NCBI GenBank assembly: GCA_902805935.1
Contig: CADCUR010000275.1
Location: forward strand, 1 to 50,758
DNA: 50,758 nt
Reading direction: 5' to 3'
From: an uncultured Pyrinomonadaceae bacterium
GTDB lineage: Bacteria; Acidobacteriota; Blastocatellia; Pyrinomonadales; Pyrinomonadaceae
In this document: positions 33,533 to 40,647 of the stretch, one piece after another
How positions within the stretch are numbered: position 1 is the stretch's first letter
Layout: every line of letters begins with the position of its first letter
Program-made: the position numbers and the translations under genes
The notes under the pieces: model-generated
The model's database searches: none
What the model was told of the DNA's origin: nothing
Seen by the model: the letters and a program-made list of their open reading frames with translations, nothing else

Positions 33533-35506
33533 ATGGCAACAGGAATAAAAATAGCGGTGGTGGGCGGCGGTTTGGCGGGCTTGGCGGCGGCTTTGAAAAT
33601 TGCCGAAGCCGGACACGATGTGGATTTATTGTCGGTCGTGCCGGTCAAGCGTTCGCATTCGGTATGCGCGCAGGGCGGAATCAACGGCGCGGTCAACACG
33701 AAGGGCGAAGGCGACTCGCCGCTCAAACATTTTGACGATACGGTTTACGGCGGCGATTTTCTGGCGAACCAGCCGCCCGTCAAAGCAATGTGCGAAATGG
33801 CGCCTTCGATTATCTACTTGTTCGACCGAATGGGCGTTCCGTTCTCGCGCACGAGCGAAGGATTGCTCGATTTCCGCAGATTCGGCGGAACGCTTCACCA
33901 CCGCACGGCTTTTGCTGGCGCGTCAACCGGACAGCAGCTTCTCTACGCTCTGGACGAACAAGTCAGGCGTTTTGAAACAGCCGGAAAAGTCAACAAATAC
34001 GAAGGCTGGGAAATGATGTCGCTCGTTTTAGACGACCACCAAGTTTGTCGCGGGTTGATTGCGATGAATCTGCAAACTTTGGAACTGCGCGCCTTTAACG
34101 CCGACGCGGTGATTATGGCGACCGGCGGACCCGGGCTGATTTTCGGGAAATCTACCAATTCGATGATTTGCACGGGCAGCGCGGTTTCGGCTTGCTATCA
34201 GCAGGGCGCGAAATACGCGAACGGCGAATTTATACAGGTTCACCCGACTTCGATTCCCGGCGAAGACAAACTGCGTTTAATGTCTGAATCGGCGCGCGGT
34301 GAGGGCGGGCGCGTTTGGGTGCCGCGCAATCCGCAGGACAAGCGCGGTCCGAAGGACATTCCCGAAACGGAACGCCGTTATTTTCTCGAAGAAAAATATC
34401 CGGCTTACGGCAATCTCGTGCCGCGCGATATTGCGACGCGCGAGATTTTTCAAGTCTGCATCGAAGGCGGCGGCGTGGGCGGCGAAAATCAGGTTTATCT
34501 CGATTTGACGCATATTCCGGCGAAAGTTTTGACGGAAAAGCTCGGCGCGATTTTGGAAATCTACGAAATGTTCGTCGGCGACGATCCGCGATTTATGCCG
34601 ATGCGGATTTTTCCGGGCGTCCATTATTCGATGGGCGGACTATGGGTTGATTTTGAACAGCGGACGAATATTCCCGGACTGTTTGCGGCGGGCGAATGCG
34701 ATTATTCGATTCACGGCGCGAATCGTTTGGGCGCGAATTCTCTGGTTTCCTGCGTTTACGGCGGATTCGTCGCCGCGCCGTCGGCGATTGATTACGCGAA
34801 AAACGTCGAACGCGGAAATTCAGAAACGAACGGCGTTCACCAAGCGGAATTAAAACGCCAGCAGGAAATCAACGACAATTTAATACGGCAGACGGGAACG
34901 GAAAATCAATATCAAATCCACGAGGAAATGGGCAAATGGATGACCGATAACGTTACCGTCGTGCGTTACAACGACCGTTTGAAGGCGACCGACGAAAAAC
35001 TGCTCGAACTGCAAGATCGGTTCAAACATATTTCGATAAACGATTCGAATCTCTGGGCGACGCAAGCCGTCCCGCACGCCCGGCAACTGAAAAATATGCT
35101 GGAACTGGCGCGCGTCATAACTTTGGGCGCGCTCAACCGCGACGAATCGCGCGGCGCGCATTACAAACCGGATTTTCCCGACCGCAATGACGAGCGTTTT
35201 ATGAAAACGACAATTGCCGAATGGTCGAGCGAGTCGCCGATTTTATCTTACGAAGCGGTTGACATCGGTTTAATCGAACCGCGAAAGCGCGATTACACGA
35301 GCGGCAAGGCGAAATCGGCAACCGCGCGGCAAGCGGAAAAATCCGGCTTGCCGGTGCCGGACGGCGCGGCTCAAGTTCCGACGCCGTACACCGAACAGAA
35401 GCCGCAAAACGTCGGGCGCGAAGCAACTTGGGTGAAAGACGGCGAAAAAATTGCCGAAGGCGAGTCGTTCAACGAGTTAAAAGACAAAGAGAGAAAAGAA
35501 CAGTAA
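33533..35506 (+). CDS. sdhA: Succinate dehydrogenase flavoprotein subunit
   Basis: 657 residues. FAD-binding VVGGGLAGLAAALKIAEAG at the N-terminus, SVCAQGGINGAV, the flavinylation-region sequence FGGTLHHRTAFAGASTGQQL, the active-site area HYSMGGLWVDFEQRTNIPGL and AAGECDYSIHGANRLGANSL. It oxidises succinate to fumarate in the TCA cycle on the cytoplasmic face of the membrane. The length and the SVCAQGG form fit type B enzymes. The C-terminal 60 residues are charged and less conserved. Its TAA stop overlaps the next ATG (TAATG), so the Uma2-like gene is translationally coupled. Confidence 0.95.
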   Translation: MATGIKIAVVGGGLAGLAAALKIAEAGHDVDLLSVVPVKRSHSVCAQGGINGAVNTKGEGDSPLKHFDDTVYGGDFLANQPPVKAMCEMAPSIIYLFDRMGVPFSRTSEGLLDFRRFGGTLHHRTAFAGASTGQQLLYALDEQVRRFETAGKVNKYEGWEMMSLVLDDHQVCRGLIAMNLQTLELRAFNADAVIMATGGPGLIFGKSTNSMICTGSAVSACYQQGAKYANGEFIQVHPTSIPGEDKLRLMSESARGEGGRVWVPRNPQDKRGPKDIPETERRYFLEEKYPAYGNLVPRDIATREIFQVCIEGGGVGGENQVYLDLTHIPAKVLTEKLGAILEIYEMFVGDDPRFMPMRIFPGVHYSMGGLWVDFEQRTNIPGLFAAGECDYSIHGANRLGANSLVSCVYGGFVAAPSAIDYAKNVERGNSETNGVHQAELKRQQEINDNLIRQTGTENQYQIHEEMGKWMTDNVTVVRYNDRLKATDEKLLELQDRFKHISINDSNLWATQAVPHARQLKNMLELARVITLGALNRDESRGAHYKPDFPDRNDERFMKTTIAEWSSESPILSYEAVDIGLIEPRKRDYTSGKAKSATARQAEKSGLPVPDGAAQVPTPYTEQKPQNVGREATWVKDGEKIAEGESFNELKDKERKEQ

Positions 35507-36090
35507 TGACGGCTCTACCGCAAAAGAAAAAATACACGCCCGCCGAGTATTTGGCTTTGGAAGAAGCGGCGGAATCGAAAAGCGAGTATTGGAACGGCGA
35601 AATCGTCGCTATGTCCGGCGCGCGGATTGACCATCAGCAAATCGTGTCGAATATCACGGAATTTCTCGGCGCAAAAGTTCGCGGCAGATGTCGAATATTC
35701 CCGTCCGAGATGAAAGTTTGGATAAAAAAACGCAATAAGTTTTTCTATCCTGATTTAACGATAATTTGCGATAAACCGAATTTCTATAAAAATCGCCGCG
35801 ACACGATTGATAATCCGCGATTGATAATCGAAGTTTTATCGAAAAGCACGGCGAGCTTTGACCGCGCCGAAAAGTTTTTGTCCTATCAAACGCTCGAGGC
35901 ACTCGACGAATACGTTTTGATTTCGCAGGACAAGGCTTTAGTCGAGCAATATATTAAGCGCGAGGACGGAAACTGGATTTATAAAGCGACCGTCGGAATC
36001 GAAAGTTCGGTTGACTTCTTCTCGGTCAAAACCGCGTTGAGTTTGAAAGAAATTTACGATTTGGTTGAATTTGAAGAAGAAATTTTATGA
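35506..36090 (+). CDS. Uma2-family (DUF820) putative endonuclease
   Basis: 194 residues from the ATG at 35506. Uma2/DUF820 hallmarks: YTPAEYLALEEAAESKSEYW, NGEIVAMSGARIDHQQIVSN, YPDLTIIC (catalytic Asp), PRLIIEVLSKSTASFDRAEK (the E-x-x-x-K region of the PD-(D/E)xK fold) and ALDEYVLISQ. These are small restriction-endonuclease-like proteins, abundant in cyanobacteria and soil bacteria, function mostly unknown. It overlaps sdhA by 1 nt and sdhB by 4 nt, so it is locked into the sdh operon. That position is unusual and probably results from insertion. All catalytic positions appear intact. Confidence 0.9.
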   Translation: MTALPQKKKYTPAEYLALEEAAESKSEYWNGEIVAMSGARIDHQQIVSNITEFLGAKVRGRCRIFPSEMKVWIKKRNKFFYPDLTIICDKPNFYKNRRDTIDNPRLIIEVLSKSTASFDRAEKFLSYQTLEALDEYVLISQDKALVEQYIKREDGNWIYKATVGIESSVDFFSVKTALSLKEIYDLVEFEEEIL

Positions 36091-36884
36091 ACGAAGCGAA
36101 CGTAGAAAAAAAACGATTGGAAAATCCGCCGCAGACGGTTGATTTTCGCATTTCCAGACGCGAGAAATTAGACGCGGCGCAATATACGGAAACTTTCACG
36201 GTTCCTTACCGGCGAAATTTGAACGTCATTTCCGCTCTGATGGAGATCCGCAAAAATCCCGTCACAAAAGAAGGGAAACAAACCACGCCGCCGGTTTGGA
36301 ATATGAGTTGTTTAGAGCAGGTTTGCGGCATCTGCACGATTGTCATTAACGGGCGCGTGCGGCAGGCGTGTTCGGCGTTGGTTGACGATTTGCTGCTGGC
36401 GTCAGGCGGCAACACAATCACTTTGGAGCCGATGTCGAAGTTTCCGAACGTGCGCGATTTGACGGTTGATCGCACGGCGATGTTCGATTATCTTAAACGC
36501 ACGAAAGTTTGGATTGAACTCGACGGCACGCACGATTTGGGTTCGGGACCGCGAATGTCGCAGGAAACCGTGCAGGAGCGTTACGCGTATTCGCGCTGTA
36601 TGACGTGCGGCTGCTGTCTCGAAGCGTGTCCGCAGTACTTCGATGACAATTACATTGGACCGCAGGCAATTGCTCAAGTCCGCTACCAAAATATGCATCC
36701 GTCAGGAAAGATGACGCGCGACGCGCGGCTTGAAGCCTTAATGGAGGAGGACGGCATTCAAAATTGCGGCAACGCGCAAAACTGCGTGCAGGTTTGTCCG
36801 ATGAGCATACCTTTGACCCGCGCGATTTACGAAACGAACCGCGAAGCGACGATCTACGGGCTCTTCGGCTGGTTGCGAAAATAG
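36087..36884 (+). CDS. sdhB: Succinate dehydrogenase iron-sulfur subunit
   Basis: 265 residues. The [2Fe-2S] ligands are in MSCLEQVCGICTIVINGRVR plus QACS. The C-terminal half has CMTCGCCLEACP and NCVQVCPMSIPLT, ligands for [4Fe-4S] and [3Fe-4S] clusters. It carries electrons from SdhA to the heme/quinone subunit SdhC. The start overlaps the Uma2-like stop (ATGA). Last gene of the operon, followed by a terminator. Confidence 0.95.
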   Translation: MNEANVEKKRLENPPQTVDFRISRREKLDAAQYTETFTVPYRRNLNVISALMEIRKNPVTKEGKQTTPPVWNMSCLEQVCGICTIVINGRVRQACSALVDDLLLASGGNTITLEPMSKFPNVRDLTVDRTAMFDYLKRTKVWIELDGTHDLGSGPRMSQETVQERYAYSRCMTCGCCLEACPQYFDDNYIGPQAIAQVRYQNMHPSGKMTRDARLEALMEEDGIQNCGNAQNCVQVCPMSIPLTRAIYETNREATIYGLFGWLRK

Positions 36885-36914
36885 AATAGTAAAAGGGAAA
36901 TAGTGAAGCGGAGT

Positions 36915-36955
36915 CGTCATTACTAAGCTGTTTGTTTAGTAATGACGGCTTTTTT
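36915..36955. terminator. Terminator after sdhB
   Basis: A perfect 12-bp stem (36915-36926 with 36936-36947) around a 9-nt loop, followed by GC and a long T-run on the plus strand. It ends the sdh transcript and lies in the convergent gap with the GGDEF-EAL gene. Confidence 0.85.
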
Positions 36956-36977
36956 GTTTTTTGCTTTCTTGCTTTTT

Positions 36978-39491
36978 TTATTGAATTCTCATTAATACCG
37001 AAACGTCTTCAAACCTGCTTTCGAGCGCGGTTGATGAAATGCCGGTTTTTTCGTTGAGAAATTCCCGCAAGTCTTCATAATTCATCGGTCGGGAAAAATA
37101 GAAACCCTGCGCGCCCTCACAGTTGAGCTTTTTCAACTGCTCAACCTGCGCTTCGGTTTCGACTCCTTCGGCGATGACCTTCATTCCCAAATTTCTCGCC
37201 AGCAGCACAATCGTTTCGACGATTTCCGTATTTTTGCCGTCTTCGGTGATTGGACTGATAAACGAGCCGTCAATTTTCAGCGTGGAAATCGGCAGCTGCA
37301 TCAAATAGCTTAAATTCGAATAGCCGGTGCCGAAATCGTCAATATACATTTCGATGCCGAAATCGCTTAACTGAGCGAGCATTTCGACCGCCTTTTCGCG
37401 GTGTTCAAAAAAAACCGTTTCGGTTATTTCGAGTTTCAGACGACTCGGCGAAAATTCCGTTTCGTCGAGAATCTGCTTGATTTTGCTCACCAGGTTTTTC
37501 TGGGCAAATTGTTTGCACGAAAGATTGACGCTCAAGGTTAACGGTGAATCAGCGAAGGCGGCGTCTTTGAGAAACCGCATTTGCGAACACGCCTTTCTTA
37601 AAATTTGCTCGCCGAGTCGGTCAATCAAATTAATTTCTTCCGCCAGCGGAATAAATTTGTCGGGCGACAAAACGCCGAACTCGCGGTGCTGCCATCTGGC
37701 GAGAGCCTCAAAGCCTTGCAGCTCGCCGTTTTCCAGCGAATGAATCGGCTGGTAAAAAACGCTCAACTCGTCGCGTTCAATCGCCCGCCGCAAATCGGTT
37801 TCGAGCTGCAACGCTTTTTTGACGGCTTCGTGCATCTTCTCGTTGAAAACTTCGTGGCGGGCTTTGCCGGCGCGTTTCGCCTGATACATCGCTGTGTCCG
37901 CGTCGCGCATTACGTCTTCGGGCGCGAGGTGCTTTTCCGACGCGTGCAGAATGCCGATGCTCGCCGAACTGTAAATTTCGTGTCCGCTTAAATCGAACGG
38001 CTGAACGAACTTTTCCCTCAGCCGTTCGGCGATGCCGACGACTTCGCTCGTTTCGTATCTTCCTTCGACTAGAATCGTAAATTCGTCGCCGCCCAAACGA
38101 GCCACAATATCGTTCGGGCGCAGGCATTCGCGCAGCCGGTCGGAAATGCCGATGAGCAATTGGTCGCCGACGAGATGTCCGAGACTGTCGTTGACAACCT
38201 TAAAGCGGTCAAGGTCAATGAACAAAACACTGACTTTGTAAAGCGGATTCGACTGCGCTTTATCTAACGCTTTGGCGAGCCGCGTCATAAAACAAGCGCG
38301 GTTGGGCAGCCCGGTCAGCGCGTCGTGCGTCGCCTCGTGCTGCAGTTTCTCTTCCGCCGATTTTTTATCGGTGATGTCTTGAATCTGGAAAATCAGACTC
38401 GGACGTTTTTCGTTGACCTCGCTGGCGGTCGAAACGCTCCAACAAGCCCAAACAGTTTTTCCCGTTTTATGAACGTATCGCTGTTCGAGCTGGCAGGTCA
38501 GAATTTTGCCCGTCAAAAGCTCGTGCAGCTTGACGAGCGTGCCGCCCAAATCTTCCTTAAAAAGCATTGACTGAAAATCGGCGGCGAGAAATTCCGCTTC
38601 CGTGTAGCCGAGGATTTCCGTCAGCGCGCGATTGACTTTCAGCCAGCGTCCGTCGGGCGACACGAGCGCGATGCCGATCGGCGCGTAATCGAACGCGCTG
38701 CGAAATCGCTCTTCGGATTCGCGCAGGGCAACCGCTTGTCTTTCGAGAACCCGCGCGTTGCTCTCGGCTTGTTCGGCTTGCGAGGTCGCCATCTCGACGT
38801 TTCTCATATACATCCGGTAGGTCAGATAAATGAAAAAGATAATCGGAAACGTCGCTATAACTACGCCGAAACCGATGTATCCGGTCGCTTTGACTAAAGC
38901 GCCCGCGCTGACTGCGCCGACGAAATAGGTGATAAAAGTCCACGCATACTTGGTCTTCCAAGTTTCCCAAAACGGCTTTTCGCTTTTGAGCGCGCCGTAA
39001 ACGGCGGCTAAAGCGGTATTCGAGAGAAACTGCGTCAGAGCCATCACCGATAACGTGACGAAAAAATTGTTAAAATTATCGGCGTATGTCTCCGCTTGAA
39101 TGTCGCTGTATAATCCGAACGATTTTAAGACCACAACCACTAAAGTTGTAGAGAACGCCATCGCCGCCACATTGAAAAAAACGGTTATTTTTTTATTGCA
39201 GAAACGCCAGGACGAACAAAACGCTTCGACCGCCGCCAGGACGATGGCGATTTTGCCGCCGTATAAAAGCAGGGCGAGAAAGATAAAAGTGTCGGAGACG
39301 GCGATGTGCGATTTGAAACGCGGAATCTCAAGCGTCACTCGTGAGCCGAAGCCGATGGTAAAGCAAAAAAGAATCAAAAAATAGAAATCGAGTTTCTCAA
39401 AGGGCAGATGATAGACAGCCGTCACCAGAGACACAAAACCCACAATGAGAACGCTCAACATGTATATTTTGGTTTTCAGTGGCGTGTTCAT
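36978..39491 (-). CDS. Membrane PAS-GGDEF-EAL protein
   Basis: 837 residues. About seven to eight membrane helices fill residues 8-228, a sensory membrane domain I cannot name. A PAS domain (about 258-375, YAPIGIALVSPDGRWLKVNR) follows, then GGDEF (about 385-550) with intact LGGDEF (467-471) and an RPND inhibitory site, then EAL (about 570-820) with FEALARW, KLEITET, IDDFGTGYSNLSYL, LKIDGSF and AEGVETEAQ. Both catalytic sites look intact, so it may make or degrade c-di-GMP or switch between them. It is a single gene, with its 3' end convergent to sdhB. Confidence 0.92.
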   Translation of the reverse strand: MNTPLKTKIYMLSVLIVGFVSLVTAVYHLPFEKLDFYFLILFCFTIGFGSRVTLEIPRFKSHIAVSDTFIFLALLLYGGKIAIVLAAVEAFCSSWRFCNKKITVFFNVAAMAFSTTLVVVVLKSFGLYSDIQAETYADNFNNFFVTLSVMALTQFLSNTALAAVYGALKSEKPFWETWKTKYAWTFITYFVGAVSAGALVKATGYIGFGVVIATFPIIFFIYLTYRMYMRNVEMATSQAEQAESNARVLERQAVALRESEERFRSAFDYAPIGIALVSPDGRWLKVNRALTEILGYTEAEFLAADFQSMLFKEDLGGTLVKLHELLTGKILTCQLEQRYVHKTGKTVWACWSVSTASEVNEKRPSLIFQIQDITDKKSAEEKLQHEATHDALTGLPNRACFMTRLAKALDKAQSNPLYKVSVLFIDLDRFKVVNDSLGHLVGDQLLIGISDRLRECLRPNDIVARLGGDEFTILVEGRYETSEVVGIAERLREKFVQPFDLSGHEIYSSASIGILHASEKHLAPEDVMRDADTAMYQAKRAGKARHEVFNEKMHEAVKKALQLETDLRRAIERDELSVFYQPIHSLENGELQGFEALARWQHREFGVLSPDKFIPLAEEINLIDRLGEQILRKACSQMRFLKDAAFADSPLTLSVNLSCKQFAQKNLVSKIKQILDETEFSPSRLKLEITETVFFEHREKAVEMLAQLSDFGIEMYIDDFGTGYSNLSYLMQLPISTLKIDGSFISPITEDGKNTEIVETIVLLARNLGMKVIAEGVETEAQVEQLKKLNCEGAQGFYFSRPMNYEDLREFLNEKTGISSTALESRFEDVSVLMRIQ

Positions 39492-39691
39492 AGACGAAAA
39501 GCGGTTTTATAAAAAACTACAAAATCTCAACCGCCTCGAATAGATGCTGATGAGATTTGACTGGTGCTGCAAGAGCTAAAAAATATAATTTTCCAATGTT
39601 GAAGTGAAACAGTTTAAAGAAAGAGGAAGGCTTAACTCTAAGCCCTCCATAATTATAGCGACCAAGAAACATTCTGTCTATGTTTTTTTAG

Positions 39692-40603
39692 TCAAACAAA
39701 TATGGTCTGGCAAGAGCCGGTATTCCTAAAACCAGCTTTCAAAAAACTGCGATGAGCGTTTACAAATTCAACGTTGCTGAGCAGGCAGACGTTTTCAAAT
39801 CGCTCGGTCAATTGCAAACCGAGATTTGCCAGACAACTCGAACCGACGCCTTGCCCGCGATATTCGGGCGCGACGTAGATTCCTTCCAGGTAAACCACGT
39901 CCGAAGTTTCGGCGGCAATATCGGCTTTGAAGACGAGTTTGCCGTTTTCAAAAACGACGAATGTGCGCCGTTGCTCGATTCGTCGCAGGCAGCGTTTCAG
40001 AAAACCCGCGCGGTCTTTCAAAAGCGGGCTGCTGCCGCTTTCGATAAAAGCCACTTCGTCGTGAACTTGGGCGATTTGCTCTAGCTCGCTCGCGTCGGCG
40101 AACCGCACGTTCCAGCGACATTTTTGCACCGGAAAAGGAAAAGTCAATTCAAAGAGCAGTTCCGGGCAGACAAGGCGCGGAGCACCGATGCCGCCCGCGT
40201 AATAGTTCCAAAAACTTTCAATCGTTTGACCGTCAGACATCATAAAATGAATCGGCGTTTCAGATTGTCGCGCGACGAGGGCGAGCGCCGCCAGAGAATC
40301 TTTTGAACGCGTTTCGATTAGCGTCGTGTGACCGATCAGCGCAACCGCTTCGAGCGTTCCCCTGACGTTGCGATAGCCGTAAAACTTGCCGCGATTATCG
40401 GCGCCTTCCATTCCGTTATCCCGTATAAAACTCGCCATCACGATTGTATGCACGGGACGGACGTTCAAGAATTCCAGAACTTCCTGTTCATTTGAGTTTT
40501 CGAGCAGCCGCAAACAGGACATTTCGGGAGCGGTTTGCGGGAAGATTTCCCGATCCGCGACGGCGTTGCGATGGGCGATGGATTTCGCGTTTCGGTAATT
40601 CAT
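39692..40603 (-). CDS. GNAT acetyltransferase with DUF4081-like N-domain
   Basis: 303 residues. The C-terminal GNAT domain (about 165-303) has VVYLEGIYVAPEYRGQGVGS with the QGVG acetyl-CoA loop. The N-terminal half (VLEFLNVRPVHTIVMASFIR, FYGYRNVRGTLEAVALIGHT) resembles the DUF4081 domain found fused to GNATs in actinobacteria and others. Substrate unknown. It starts 44 bp downstream of the subtilase gene on the same strand and may be co-transcribed with it, though read-through is not proved. Soluble, no signal peptide. Confidence 0.85.
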   Translation of the reverse strand: MNYRNAKSIAHRNAVADREIFPQTAPEMSCLRLLENSNEQEVLEFLNVRPVHTIVMASFIRDNGMEGADNRGKFYGYRNVRGTLEAVALIGHTTLIETRSKDSLAALALVARQSETPIHFMMSDGQTIESFWNYYAGGIGAPRLVCPELLFELTFPFPVQKCRWNVRFADASELEQIAQVHDEVAFIESGSSPLLKDRAGFLKRCLRRIEQRRTFVVFENGKLVFKADIAAETSDVVYLEGIYVAPEYRGQGVGSSCLANLGLQLTERFENVCLLSNVEFVNAHRSFLKAGFRNTGSCQTIFV

Positions 40604-40647
40604 AATCAGTTTCTCCTCTTGGTTTTTGATTCGGCAAACTCCTGCTG

